A stretch of DNA of 64,000 nt from Flavobacterium sp. Sd200 (GCF_009826935.1 NZ_WUMN01000002.1:124001-188000), one strand, 5' to 3'; counted from the first letter of the stretch, positions 13,401 to 22,278 are shown. The notes: generated by a model not told the origin, from the sequence alone. Made by a program: numbers and translations.

Positions 13401-13793
13401 ACCGTAACCTACCACAACCACTTCTTCTAATTGGGTAGTGCTTTCTTCCAACTTAATGTCTATTGAAAGCTGTCCTTTTACAGGGATCTCCTGCGTTTTA
13501 AAACTTGTAAAGCTAAACACCAAAACTGCATTTGCCGGAGCTGCAATGGTGTATTTACCATCAAGATCAGTAACCACAATATTAGAGCTGCCTTTTACAG
13601 CAACCGATACACCCGGCAGTGGCAGTCCGTCTGCCTTTGAGACAACGGTTCCTGTTACCGGAGACTGAAATAAGGGCTTAGACAGTTTGGTTAGTCCGCC
13701 CGCCCACAAATGATCAGGACAGGCACACATGTAAAACAAGAGTACCAGCCCCAGAATAGATCTTGAAAATCTAAAATGGTAGTTTTTCGCCAT
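10500..13793 (-). CDS. SusC/RagA-family TonB-dependent outer-membrane transporter
   Basis: A 1097-residue SusC-like transporter. After an N-terminal signal peptide comes a carboxypeptidase-D regulatory-like domain (about 46-118: PVTGTVVSKADGLPLPGVSV), then the VVVVGYGKMKKKDLTGSV linker typical of SusC proteins, the plug domain (VLRGVPGLKV, SATAVYGSRAAAGVI) and a 22-strand barrel ending in the aromatic-rich C-terminus MFNFGLNLTL. It imports the oligosaccharides released at the surface, powered by TonB. It is the first gene of the PUL operon and starts 267 bases downstream of the regulator gene. That gap holds the G-run iterons and an inverted repeat likely used for its control. Confidence 0.95.
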   Translation of the reverse strand: MAKNYHFRFSRSILGLVLLFYMCACPDHLWAGGLTKLSKPLFQSPVTGTVVSKADGLPLPGVSVAVKGSSNIVVTDLDGKYTIAAPANAVLVFSFTSFKTQEIPVKGQLSIDIKLEESTTQLEEVVVVGYGKMKKKDLTGSVVQVKADNLADQNPQTVQDVLRGVPGLKVGYSSDAKGGGSLQIRGQTSVYTGGSHNSPLIIFDGMQFYGELSEINPDDIDQIDILKDASATAVYGSRAAAGVIIITTKKGKTGKPVITISSNMTVNSLSAYPDVYDANGYAKYREDWETAKTYGFNTTTGQYEAYVAARTGQVGYFSNPDNLSQYGITLDQWLAYQPANETVNRTPREIWGRRLGIVETSLINNFTNGKTQDWYKSTFRTGFNKDYNMSISGASDRSNYYMSVGYLDAEGAIVGDEYRAIRSNFKVSSKVTDWLEVGANVNFQDRTDGNISVGTGTNYWDANMMRNSPYADFTDANGAYVRQPMGPTIGGYNYYYDRQFMDLEKGYTVLNTVFNTKVTLPYGITYSFNIAPRYQFFYDRYFQSSGHEGWNPVNIGANRGHAKNFDYNLNNNITWDHTFGDKHHIIATFVQEAEDRKYWSDNITARNILPTDILGFHNTSNATLLNSGFSTSDSHQSADALMGRLFYSYDERYMITGTIRRDGYSAFGNNNPYATFPSVAVGWNFANEKWFKWEPMNMGKLRLSYGKNGNRALADPYVWLANLSSGTGATMGYINPTTGAVVDMKYLTLDRMANPNLQWEKTTAFNAGLDFGFLNDRITGTIEVYKSKTHDMIMTERLTGFTGFPSIVTNLGEVQNSGYEISLTTVNMKTPNFEWRTLAAFSYNKNRINKLYGNMIYEFDENGNITSQREGDDIANGWFIGKPISAIWSHKVIGIWQKDEYEEARRYGQRPGDPKIANIYTADDGANGTPVYNNNDRVFMGQTDPPINWSLRNEFTLYKNWNIAVNMYSYMGHKSLDTRYMNNFNAGSMYTNNYNAFVNPYWTVDNPTQDWARLDAVAPAGASAGKLYNRNFIRLDHISIGYTIPRAFTEKWNIKTFRLTASVRNVATWAADWKYFGDPETGGLATRMFNFGLNLTL

Positions 13794-13899
13794 AATTATT
13801 TAAAGAGTTAGGTTATACTTTTTACCAACACATAATTCAACAATAAAGCAGCTCAAAAGACTACTTAAACGTTGTAGTAATGATTGATACCTACAAATT

Positions 13900-13951
13900 A
13901 AGGGGGCTTATGGCGATTTAGAAGGGGGGTAAATCACAAATTAAAGGGGGG
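13900..13951. promoter_or_regulatory. Three 22-bp-spaced G-run iterons upstream of susC (candidate HTCS operator)
   Basis: AAGGGGG begins at 13900, 13922 and 13944, an exact 22-bp pitch, so every copy lies on the same face of the helix. AraC-type domains of hybrid two-component regulators bind direct repeats with about two-turn spacing, and the motifs lie 107-158 bases before the susC start. The sequence pattern is seen; binding is inferred. Confidence 0.55.
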
Positions 13952-14007
13952 AAAATTGGAGTTTTAAGGCTATTTAATACGATTTTAGATTTTGGATGTA
14001 AGAAACC

Positions 14008-14021
14008 CTACAACGTTGTAG
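14008..14021. promoter_or_regulatory. 14-bp perfect palindrome, partly repeated at 13868
   Basis: CTACAACGTTGTAG (14008-14021) is a perfect palindrome. Its right part AACGTTGTAGT occurs again at 13868-13878, and a CTACAA half lies at 13891-13896. The copies flank the G-run iterons in the gap between the regulator and susC. They may be a second operator or mark the terminator/promoter border. Confidence 0.35.
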
Positions 14022-14059
14022 TGAAATTAATATTAAGTTAAAAGAAAATCGCTTATTGC

Positions 14060-17000
14060 TTACTTTTGAATCACATTAAGTTCTTTATTAAAAGAATGGC
14101 GATATCTTTTAATATATTCCGATGGTGTCATGCCAAACAACTTTACAAACTGCTCACGGAAATATTTTTTGTCTTCAAAGCCCACCATAGAGGCTGCCTG
14201 AGCAATTTGTACATCTTCGGTAAGCATGAGCAATGCAGCACGGCGGAGACGTACAGACCTAATAAATCCATTTAGTGTTTGACCTGAAACCGCCTTTATT
14301 TTTGTGTAAAGTCCATTGTGGCTCATTCCCATAGCTTTTGAGAACTCTTTTATGGTAAAGCTTTCGTTATTTAGGTTTCGCTCTATTACTTCTATACAGC
14401 TTTTAAGAAAATCCCTGTATTCTGTAGGGACCTTTTGAGAATGTTCCCTAAGTGTAATGTTATCAAGAAAATAATTGCGCAACTGACCGCGATTGCGCAA
14501 CAGTGTTTCTACTTTGGCCCTTAAAATATCATTATCAAAAGGTTTGGTCAAATAATCATCCGCACCATCTGTAATTCCCTGCAAATGGGTTTCCTGGCTT
14601 GTTGTAGCTGTTAGCAATATAACCAGTATGTGGTTAAGTCCTTCGCTTTCCTTAATTTTTTTACAAAGCTCGAGCCCGGTCATACCATCCATAGATATAT
14701 CGCTAAGAACAATGTCGGGTAAATGCTTTTTAACCAACTTTAGTCCATCTGTACCATTATCGGCATTATAAACAATATAGTCGTTAGCAAAAAGGCTTAC
14801 AAGATAATTGCGCACTTCAGTATTATCATCTATAACAAGTATCGATTTCTTATCAGTAACAATCTCTTCTTTTAATTGGTAGTTTTTTTCCTCTTCAACA
14901 TTCGCAGTTACTTCGGCTAAATCATTATCCTGTAGGTTTTCACCTAATAGCTCTTTAACCAGTTCCGACATTTTTGAAGAAACTGTGTTTATAGGCAGAT
15001 CTTCAAAATGATCGTAGCCTTTTTTAAACAACAATGTAAACACCGTGCCTTTACCGGGCTCGCTTTCACATTTAATATCTCCTTTATGTTTGTCAACAAA
15101 ATATTTTACAATATATAGGCCAATGCCAAAACCTTTGCCGGGACTGGTATTTAAATTTACCTGACGGAACTTTTCAAAAATATGTTCCGCATCGTCCGGA
15201 TTTATACCACAGCCACTGTCTTTAACAGTAACTTTTATATGCCCATTGTCATCTGTAAGAGACACCACAACACTCCCTCCTGCAGACGTATATTTAAATG
15301 CATTGGAAATAAGGTTGTAAACACATATTTCAATCTTATCAAAATCGCCTATTACCTGTACATCATGTTCAGGCGCTTCAAACCGATATTCTATTGCCTG
15401 CTCTTTTGCCTGTTGTAAGAAACACTGATATACCTCATCGCACAAATTATTCATGCTTATTGAAGATAGTACCAATTCATCGGCATCGCTTTCGGCACGC
15501 CTAAAGAGCAATAATTGATCTATTAACCTGAGCAACCTGCGCGCATTGCGATGTGCTATGGCAAGATCGGGTATAGCTTCCCCCCTCTCTGTTTGTTGTC
15601 TTAAGACTTTCTTTAACGGATTGATGATAAGTGAAAGCGGCGTCCTGAACTCATGTGATATGTAGGTAAACATAGAAATTTGTTTTTCAACAATTTCTTT
15701 CTCTTTAAGGCTTTCCATGTGTGCCAGTTTAACCTCATAGCGCATGCGCTCTTTGTTGCGGCTGTAGCGCAGGTAAGTATATATAGCCCCCCCTATGGCA
15801 ATTATGTACAGGGTATAAGCCCACCATGTGCGGTACCAAGGAGGCAAAACATGAATGGTTAGCAGCGTCTCTGCATTATGCCATTTGCCCTGATTGTTTG
15901 TACTTTTAACTTTAAAGGTATAAATACCTTCAGTTAGCCTGGAATAATTCGCCCTACGGCTTTTGCCTACATAATTCCAGTGTTCATCCCACCCGGCAAG
16001 GCAATAGGCGTATTTTATTTTATCGGAATTTTCATAATCAAGTGCCACAAAATCGAGCGAGAGGTTGGTTTGGTCAAACGGCAGTCTTAGCGTTTTTAAA
16101 GCACTCCCGCCCTTCTCAAAATATCGCTGATCGTTTTGAACAGAATTGTTATTTATCAAAATATCAGCCAGAAGCAATTCAGAAGTATGTCCGGCATCTT
16201 TTATACTGCCCGGTATAAAAATATTAAACCCGTTGATGCCTCCAAACAGCATTTCTCCTGTAGAAAGACTAAGGGCGGCATTGTAGCTAAACTGATTACT
16301 TTGAAGCCCATCTGAAACAGAGAAGTTACGGAGTATATTTTTAGCCACGTCGAACATACATAGACCATTATAGGTACTAAGCCATAGACGACCGGTATCG
16401 TCCTGCAGCATTCTTAAAATAGTGTTACCCGGAAGCCCGTCGGCAGTTGTATAGCGTTTATACGTTTGGGTTTTCCTATCATATTTTAAAAGCCCTCCTT
16501 CTGAAGTACCTATCCACAATTTATCATCAGATGCTTCGAGAATGCAGCGCACAGGGTAGCCAACTTTTTGCGAGTGTATTTTTTTTCCTGCTTTATCTAT
16601 AGCATACAGGTGTGTAAAATTGCCCGTCCACAACATGCCATCTTTAGTTTGTGTCATGCATATAAGTTCGGACAGCTTTGGATCATAAACCTCAAAACTA
16701 TCCCCTTTACGGTTATATAAATAAAGTGCTCCTTCGCGGGTAGACGCAGCCCACAGGTTTTTAGAGGCATCTTCATATATAAACCAAACATTTTTTTCTT
16801 CACGCCGGGCATGGGCATTGTATAGGTTGTATTGCTTTATTTTATGTGTGTCGGGGTCTATTCTATTAATCCCGCCATACCATGTGGCTACCCATATATT
16901 ATTTTCATAATCACGTGTAATGCCGGGAATAAAATTACTGCTGAGTCCTTCTGCTGTAGTCAGGCTTTTATAAGTATTTTGTTGCCTGTCCCATATCCTG

Positions 17001-18106
17001 ATACCGGCACCATCTGTACCTATCCAAACTTTTTTGTTCTTGTCTTCGCAAAAAGAAAGCGTATAATTTTCCGAAAGATTGTTGTTCTCGCTTTTGATAT
17101 GTTTAAAATACCTTTCAGAGTTACCCAGCATGCTTATGCCCCCTCTTAGTGTTCCAAACCATTTATTACCATCATTATCTTCATATAGCCCCCAGACGGC
17201 TGCGCTTTTTAATAATCGTTGATGACCGTTTGCCTTATAAACTCCAATACTCCTATTCTTATCAATATGAAATACTCCTGCCCCATCTGTAGCTATGTAA
17301 ATTTCATTTTTCTTATCGACTAAAATATTGGTTACTATACTTTTATGAGGCAATAAATTTTCGCTGTATTGCAAAGTACCGGTGTTGAGATTATACAAGC
17401 CATCATCTGTACCCAGCCAAAAAGTACCTGTTTTGTCCTGCTTTATTACATTGGCCTGAATTTTAAGGCCATTGAAGGCCTGCAAAGTCGATGTGCTGAT
17501 AATGTACTTATAAAGTCCGTAACTTTTAATAAAAACCCAGCAAAAACCTTTATCAATTACAGGCTCTAAGGCCGTAACATGATAGTTTGTGATCGTTTTA
17601 CCCTTATGGTTAAAGTTTATCTTTCGCCCGGAATAGGCTCCTTTTTTAAATATGACAAGTCCGGATTTATCGCAGCCTGCAAGCATAACCGAATGTCCTA
17701 TGTGTGCTATTTGCCCAACTCCCTCTTTTATAGCCTGTGTTGAAGAAAAACCAAGTCTTTGAAAAATACCTTTATCCGTTTTAAAGACACTGCCCCCGTT
17801 GGGGCCTCCAGTCCAGATATTGTTTTGGGCATCTCCCTGAACACAAAAAATATAATTTGCAGCGATAGAATTGCTGTTATTTATCTCGTTCCGGAAAATA
17901 AGAAAATCATATCCATCGTACCTGTTTAACCCATCATAAGTGCCAAACCACATGTAGCCCGATTTATCCTGATAAATGGAGTTGACCGAATTGTTAGACA
18001 ATCCCATGGATATATCAAGATATTTTACAGGAAAATCCTGAGCACACAACTTTACAGCAGTTAAAAATATACAGGCAAGTATGATAATCCTAAACTTCAT
18101 AAACAA
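14060..18106 (-). CDS. Hybrid two-component system sensor/regulator (HTCS) of the PUL
   Basis: A 1348-residue one-protein two-component system. Order: signal peptide; about 14 Reg_prop beta-propeller repeats (motifs such as GYMWFGTYDGLNRYDG, LWIGTSEGG); Y_Y_Y domain (near 705, YAYCLAGWDEHWNYVG); one membrane segment (about 760-785); histidine kinase with phospho-acceptor in HEFRTPLS (about 818); ATPase with GFGIGLYIVK; receiver domain with Asp in VLSDISMDGM (about 1135) and KPFD; and a C-terminal AraC helix-turn-helix pair (about 1245-1340, MVGFEDKKYFREQF). The periplasmic part senses an oligosaccharide and the AraC part should activate the neighbouring susC operon. It is divergent from the T9SS protein gene at 18403. 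Confidence 0.95.
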   Translation of the reverse strand: MFMKFRIIILACIFLTAVKLCAQDFPVKYLDISMGLSNNSVNSIYQDKSGYMWFGTYDGLNRYDGYDFLIFRNEINNSNSIAANYIFCVQGDAQNNIWTGGPNGGSVFKTDKGIFQRLGFSSTQAIKEGVGQIAHIGHSVMLAGCDKSGLVIFKKGAYSGRKINFNHKGKTITNYHVTALEPVIDKGFCWVFIKSYGLYKYIISTSTLQAFNGLKIQANVIKQDKTGTFWLGTDDGLYNLNTGTLQYSENLLPHKSIVTNILVDKKNEIYIATDGAGVFHIDKNRSIGVYKANGHQRLLKSAAVWGLYEDNDGNKWFGTLRGGISMLGNSERYFKHIKSENNNLSENYTLSFCEDKNKKVWIGTDGAGIRIWDRQQNTYKSLTTAEGLSSNFIPGITRDYENNIWVATWYGGINRIDPDTHKIKQYNLYNAHARREEKNVWFIYEDASKNLWAASTREGALYLYNRKGDSFEVYDPKLSELICMTQTKDGMLWTGNFTHLYAIDKAGKKIHSQKVGYPVRCILEASDDKLWIGTSEGGLLKYDRKTQTYKRYTTADGLPGNTILRMLQDDTGRLWLSTYNGLCMFDVAKNILRNFSVSDGLQSNQFSYNAALSLSTGEMLFGGINGFNIFIPGSIKDAGHTSELLLADILINNNSVQNDQRYFEKGGSALKTLRLPFDQTNLSLDFVALDYENSDKIKYAYCLAGWDEHWNYVGKSRRANYSRLTEGIYTFKVKSTNNQGKWHNAETLLTIHVLPPWYRTWWAYTLYIIAIGGAIYTYLRYSRNKERMRYEVKLAHMESLKEKEIVEKQISMFTYISHEFRTPLSLIINPLKKVLRQQTERGEAIPDLAIAHRNARRLLRLIDQLLLFRRAESDADELVLSSISMNNLCDEVYQCFLQQAKEQAIEYRFEAPEHDVQVIGDFDKIEICVYNLISNAFKYTSAGGSVVVSLTDDNGHIKVTVKDSGCGINPDDAEHIFEKFRQVNLNTSPGKGFGIGLYIVKYFVDKHKGDIKCESEPGKGTVFTLLFKKGYDHFEDLPINTVSSKMSELVKELLGENLQDNDLAEVTANVEEEKNYQLKEEIVTDKKSILVIDDNTEVRNYLVSLFANDYIVYNADNGTDGLKLVKKHLPDIVLSDISMDGMTGLELCKKIKESEGLNHILVILLTATTSQETHLQGITDGADDYLTKPFDNDILRAKVETLLRNRGQLRNYFLDNITLREHSQKVPTEYRDFLKSCIEVIERNLNNESFTIKEFSKAMGMSHNGLYTKIKAVSGQTLNGFIRSVRLRRAALLMLTEDVQIAQAASMVGFEDKKYFREQFVKLFGMTPSEYIKRYRHSFNKELNVIQK

Positions 18107-18378
18107 CAGTGCTTCGAACCTAAATAGTGAACACCGCTAATTTAACAATTAGAATAAAACAAAAAAATAGCTGTAAAAAAATAAATTTAAAAAATAAATT
18201 AGCTAATAAATACCGTATTGATATTACATGATGTTATTTTAAGAATTATTACGCTATTAAAACAGTAGTTTACAGAATATATCACACAGCAGTTTACAGG
18301 AAGCCTTATTTATAGTTAAAAAAACATTAAAACCGAAAGACAACTTACATTTAACTACGTAACACATTGAAATTGTAG

Positions 18379-18386
18379 TACTTTTG
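18379..18386 (+). promoter_or_regulatory. Bacteroidota -7 promoter box
   Basis: TACTTTTG matches the TAnnTTTG consensus exactly and lies 17 bases before the ATG at 18403, implying a very short leader. I do not see a clean TTG -33 box at the usual distance. The rest of the 296-base gap 18107-18402 between the divergent genes is very AT-rich and shows nothing else I can name. Confidence 0.5.
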
Positions 18387-18402
18387 ATTAAAAAATATAA
18401 TT

Positions 18403-19416
18403 ATGAAAACAAAATTACTACTCCTCTCATTAGTATTTGGAACTGCTGCTTTTAGCCAGGGTTTTGTCAGGGCATTTTACGCATTTACTGCTGAAGGCCT
18501 TACTGATAATTACACTATTGTAGAAAGCTCTGTAGACCTTAACGAAGCAGCAAGCACCGGGGCCAATGTTATTTGGAACTTTAACAACCTTACTGCTTTG
18601 ACATCAACATCAACAATGGTTATTCCACCCTCTGCATCAGATATCGCTACCTACCCCGGGAGTACTATGCTGGTACAAAGCACTAAGGAAAATGGAGATG
18701 TAACCCGCTATTTTTTTGTACAAAATCTAACTGATGGCATATTGCTTGCCGGAGCGGAAACAACAGGATTTACATTAAATTACATTACCAATAATGCCTT
18801 TATAATGAATTTCCCTCTTAGTTACGGTGGTGGAAACCACGAGGAGCCTGATGCTGTTGCAGGAACGTTTCAATATGGAACTTACAACGGTACATTTACA
18901 GGCACAATCAGTACATTTTATGAATCCTTCGGAACCCTTACAGTAAACGTGGGTAGCGCAAACAATACGCCTGCTATGCGTCTTAAAACAGTGCAAAACC
19001 TTACGCTTACCGTTTTTGGCATACAGGTAGGTACAGCTACACAAACCATGTACAGCTATTATGGTGAAAACTTGCTTACAGGTCCTTTATTCAGGAGCAT
19101 AACAACTGACATTGATGTGCCGCTTGGTGGGATAGACTCTACTACTACAGTTTACGAATCGTATGAAACTACGGCAATGAGCATACCGCAAGTTGCCAAA
19201 AGCAAGGCTAGTCTTGCCCCTAACCCGGTAAACGACGTATTGCATTTTGCAGGCATAGACAACATTAATAACATAACGGTTATGGATGCTACAGGCCGAA
19301 TAGTGCTTACAGGCAATGGCAACAACGTTTCGGCTAACAGTCTTAATAAAGGAGTTTATTATGCCACGGCACAGACTGAAACTGGAAAACAAACGGTTAA
19401 GTTCATCAAAAAATAA
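18403..19416 (+). CDS. Secreted protein with T9SS type A C-terminal sorting domain
   Basis: A 337-residue protein with a signal peptide (MKTKLLLLSLVFGTAAFSQ). The central 220 residues are beta-rich and Thr/Ser/Asn-rich and I do not recognise a catalytic family. The last about 70 residues are a T9SS sorting domain: LAPNPVNDVLHF, then ITVMDATGRIVLTG, LNKGVYYATAQTETG and terminal KFIKK. It is therefore exported through the PorSS pathway and released or anchored at the surface. It is transcribed away from the HTCS gene and followed by a strong terminator, so it is a single-gene unit. Whether it belongs functionally to the PUL is unknown. Confidence 0.85.
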   Translation: MKTKLLLLSLVFGTAAFSQGFVRAFYAFTAEGLTDNYTIVESSVDLNEAASTGANVIWNFNNLTALTSTSTMVIPPSASDIATYPGSTMLVQSTKENGDVTRYFFVQNLTDGILLAGAETTGFTLNYITNNAFIMNFPLSYGGGNHEEPDAVAGTFQYGTYNGTFTGTISTFYESFGTLTVNVGSANNTPAMRLKTVQNLTLTVFGIQVGTATQTMYSYYGENLLTGPLFRSITTDIDVPLGGIDSTTTVYESYETTAMSIPQVAKSKASLAPNPVNDVLHFAGIDNINNITVMDATGRIVLTGNGNNVSANSLNKGVYYATAQTETGKQTVKFIKK

Positions 19417-19436
19417 TATTTTTGAAATAACATGAT

Positions 19437-19472
19437 AAGCTCGTGATTCATAGATCACGGGCTTTATTTTTA
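19437..19472 (+). terminator. Intrinsic terminator
   Basis: AAGCTCGTGAT (19437-19447) pairs with ATCACGGGCTT (19454-19464), one G-T wobble, followed by TATTTTTATT. It closes the T9SS protein gene. Confidence 0.85.
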
Positions 19473-19608
19473 TTCTGTTATATAAAATAGCTAAAAGACA
19501 GATTCTTTATGTGCGAAACAAAAAGGCAATTGCTTATATGTAAAGCAGTAAAATCACAAAACAATACTATTACATACTCTTAATTACAGAACTGAAATAA
19601 CAACTGTT

Positions 19609-20238
19609 TTACAATCCTTCATACGTTTTGTCTATTAAGAATGAGAGCGACTCTTTAATTATTTTCCTGCCGTCTTCACTTGCGGTATCGATACCGCAAA
19701 AATTGCTCCCGTTAACAGCAGCATATAAATTAAGGTAGTAAGTACCAGCAATTAATATAGCCATAACTGCACGATATTTTTCTGCATTTGCGCCAAAATA
19801 TGGATCGGTAATCGCCTGGAGCAAGTTTTCACCATTTGCCTCCTGCTTTTCGGTTAACCTCTTCAAGGACTCCCTTTCTTCAGACAATCTCCATAAAAGG
19901 ATTTTTTGAAACTCTGCATTATTTTTTACATAATCAAACTGCTGTTGCAGCATTGTCTTTGTAAATTCATGCCCACCATCGGTAATTGTTACAGGAATCT
20001 TATCTCCTTTAACATTACTCCAAAAGTCGTGGGAATCTATATACTCATCCAACAATCCGTTTAAATCACCAAAGCATTTATTAATCATTTTCCTGTCGAG
20101 GCCTGCCTCTTCAGCTATCTGATTGGTCTTTAAAGCAGTATAACCGGAAGAAGTAAGGATTTTACCTATCGATTTTAAAAATTTTTCTCTGCTTCTGTCC
20201 TTATTTCGTATTGTTCCTGCTACTGTTTTTCTTCCCAT
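19609..20238 (-). CDS. TetR/AcrR-family transcriptional regulator
   Basis: A 209-residue regulator. Residues about 15-60 form the TetR helix-turn-helix: FLKSIGKILTSSGYTALKTN, then IAEEAGLDRKMINKCFGDLN in place of the common YYHFKNKEEL. The remainder is an all-helical ligand-binding and dimer domain without recognisable ligand residues. A perfect palindrome 48-73 bases upstream of its start is a probable operator, which would also control the plus-strand genes beginning at 20449. The inducer is unknown. Confidence 0.85.
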   Translation of the reverse strand: MGRKTVAGTIRNKDRSREKFLKSIGKILTSSGYTALKTNQIAEEAGLDRKMINKCFGDLNGLLDEYIDSHDFWSNVKGDKIPVTITDGGHEFTKTMLQQQFDYVKNNAEFQKILLWRLSEERESLKRLTEKQEANGENLLQAITDPYFGANAEKYRAVMAILIAGTYYLNLYAAVNGSNFCGIDTASEDGRKIIKESLSFLIDKTYEGL

Positions 20239-20285
20239 GATATAGAGATATGAACGCTAAGATAATTATTATTTTAAAATATTTA

Positions 20286-20311
20286 AATAAGACCCAAAAA
20301 TGGGTCTTATT
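20286..20311. promoter_or_regulatory. Candidate TetR operator palindrome
   Basis: AATAAGACCCA (20286-20296) and TGGGTCTTATT (20301-20311) are perfect 11-bp arms around AAAA. The size and symmetry are those of a TetR dimer site, and it lies between the TetR gene and the divergent membrane-protein genes. Confidence 0.6.
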
Positions 20312-20448
20312 TTGTTTATATTTACATCACGCAATTTACAATTGTTAAACATCGATCATTCAATCAATAAACGACAGAACAATATGCCCAACAAACAACT
20401 TACAGAAACGAATAAAGAGTAATTACTAAAAAAAGAAAAAACTCAAAA

Positions 20449-20646
20449 ATGATTATCTATTGCTGCATAAGTTATGGCATGCTAAGGTTAGCCACACTAA
20501 TGTGGTACAGTAACGAAAAAATGAACCTTGATTATTTTACTGTATTTATTGCCGTCATATGTACAATATCAATAGTCAGACTAAAAAAACTCTCGAAAGT
20601 AAAAAAGAAAAAACTGTTAGAAGATAACCACGCCATTGGAAATTAA
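20449..20646 (+). CDS. Small membrane protein, unknown
   Basis: A 65-residue product with one clear hydrophobic segment (YFTVFIAVICTISIVRL) followed by a Lys-rich cytosolic tail (KKLSKVKKKKLLEDN). The ATG follows an A-rich leader as in neighbouring genes. It lies 32 bases before the next small membrane-protein gene, and both are downstream of the TetR palindrome. I do not recognise a family; coding status rests on context and composition only. Confidence 0.45.
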   Translation: MIIYCCISYGMLRLATLMWYSNEKMNLDYFTVFIAVICTISIVRLKKLSKVKKKKLLEDNHAIGN

Positions 20647-20678
20647 TACAAATAAGCAACAAACCTTAATTTAAAAAA

Positions 20679-20930
20679 ATGGGAAAGAAAATATCCGAAC
20701 TGACATTAAAAGAGTTAGAACAAAAAAAGAAAAAAATTACTGGGGCATACATAGGGCTTGGTATTGTAATGGCTGTAGCCTGTCCCGCACTCATATATTT
20801 TGCCATTATACAAAAAAATTATGCACTTATGGTGGTGGCTACAGGTTCATTTATATCACTAACCCCGGGATTAACCCTAATTACACAGATAAAAAAAGAA
20901 ATTAAAGCCCGGAAAACAGAACAGCATTAA
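20679..20930 (+). CDS. Small two-helix membrane protein, unknown
   Basis: An 83-residue protein with a charged N-terminus (ELTLKELEQKKKK), two hydrophobic stretches (about 23-45 and 49-67) joined by a short loop, and a basic C-terminus (KKEIKARKTEQH). Similar small proteins are common in Flavobacteriia without assigned function. It is probably co-transcribed with the small gene at 20449 and perhaps with the T9SS gene at 20989, 58 bases downstream. Confidence 0.65.
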   Translation: MGKKISELTLKELEQKKKKITGAYIGLGIVMAVACPALIYFAIIQKNYALMVVATGSFISLTPGLTLITQIKKEIKARKTEQH

Positions 20931-20988
20931 AGTGCTTCCGGAAAGTGTTTGCTTATATACATTACTTGTTAAATTCTAAAAAATTGCT

Positions 20989-22278
20989 ATGAAAAAGAAT
21001 TACATTTTTTTGCTGTTGTGTACAGCAATCACTTTCAGCGCTTATGCACAATTAAATTACATTGGCTTAAAAGAAGAGCTTACTGCACCACGGGAATTAC
21101 CTTACAATAGCCTAAGACCGGAAATGCAGCTATTGGGCGACTATCTTTATGTACCTACATTTTCGGGTATATACAAAAAACAGTTAAACACGACCGCTAC
21201 CAATTGGGAGCCATATGCTTTTGCAGGCCAACCCATACGCGACTTTGTAAAAAATGGCGACCGCATTCTTGCCATTACCAATAAGGAACAGGACAGCCTT
21301 ATGCTTGCCTCTAATGATGACGGGGCTACATTTAACGATTTCACCCCAGCACATTTTTTAGAAATGGAAAACTTCAACCGGATGTTTCGTATTGCACAGA
21401 ATAGGCAAAACCCCAACTCAATCATAGTGCTCCATTTTACCTACGGACTCTCTAAATCAACAGATTTTGGGGAGTCCTGGGTAAATTTAAATGATTACAC
21501 CGGTGGCTATCAGGACAGGTTTGCCGATTTTCACCCAGCCGACAGCCTAACAATTAATTATGGCGGAGAAACTGAATTTTTCTCATCTTATATACAGCAT
21601 ACTGCCGACGGAGGACAAACATGGTCCCGTACCGATCTTAGCGATAATAATTGCACGCATTTTATAGCAGCACACCCTACTAATCCTGATTTCTTATTGT
21701 CCGGAAGTGAAGGACGTATATCACGTTCGTTAGATAGAGGTGCTACATGGCAGGATCCCTATTGGATAGAGGGTTATTTTTATATTTATAAGATACTTTT
21801 TGACATTAATAATCCATCTATTGTTTATGCCGCGGGTGCACGTAACGGAGCAAATAATACCGTTACAATATATAAATCCATTGATGAAGGGATTAGCTGG
21901 CAAATTGCTTATGAAGAGACTCTTGCACAGGATACCGGTGGTGTTGCCGATATGGTGCAATATGGCAACCAGCTTATATTATTAACATATAAAGAAGGAA
22001 TGTATGCCTTAGACATTGATCTGCTAAAAAAAAACAAGCCTGTTTACGGGAATTTTATTGTATATCCTAATCCCACAAACGGGTTTTTAGAATATGAGAG
22101 ACCTGAAACTGTAAAAGAAATTGTTATAACAGACATGAATGGCAGGACTCTTAGAAAATTAGCCGGTAACAAAAAACAAAGTAAAATAGATTTATCAGGA
22201 ATAACACAGGGTACTTACTTGATAACTTTTTATTTTAAGGAAGGACAGGTAACTAAGAAAATAATTATTCAGGACTGA
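20989..22278 (+). CDS. Secreted BNR/Asp-box beta-propeller protein with T9SS sorting domain
   Basis: A 429-residue protein with signal peptide (MKKNYIFLLLCTAITFSAYA). It carries at least five Asp-box turns of the sialidase/VPS10 type: SNDDGATFN, STDFGESW, TADGGQTW, SLDRGATW and SIDEGISW, evenly spread as expected for a beta-propeller. I see no sialidase catalytic residues, so a binding or structural role is more likely. The C-terminus (VYPNPTNGFLEYE, ITDMNGRTLRKL, ITQGTYLITF, KKIIIQD) is a T9SS type A sorting domain, so the protein is surface-exposed or released. Confidence 0.85.
   Translation: MKKNYIFLLLCTAITFSAYAQLNYIGLKEELTAPRELPYNSLRPEMQLLGDYLYVPTFSGIYKKQLNTTATNWEPYAFAGQPIRDFVKNGDRILAITNKEQDSLMLASNDDGATFNDFTPAHFLEMENFNRMFRIAQNRQNPNSIIVLHFTYGLSKSTDFGESWVNLNDYTGGYQDRFADFHPADSLTINYGGETEFFSSYIQHTADGGQTWSRTDLSDNNCTHFIAAHPTNPDFLLSGSEGRISRSLDRGATWQDPYWIEGYFYIYKILFDINNPSIVYAAGARNGANNTVTIYKSIDEGISWQIAYEETLAQDTGGVADMVQYGNQLILLTYKEGMYALDIDLLKKNKPVYGNFIVYPNPTNGFLEYERPETVKEIVITDMNGRTLRKLAGNKKQSKIDLSGITQGTYLITFYFKEGQVTKKIIIQD

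Noticed and set aside
13838..13845. CAACAATA as the inverse of a -7 box for susC
   Set aside because: It differs from the TAnnTTTG consensus by one base and no TTG is at the right distance, so the susC promoter is left unassigned.
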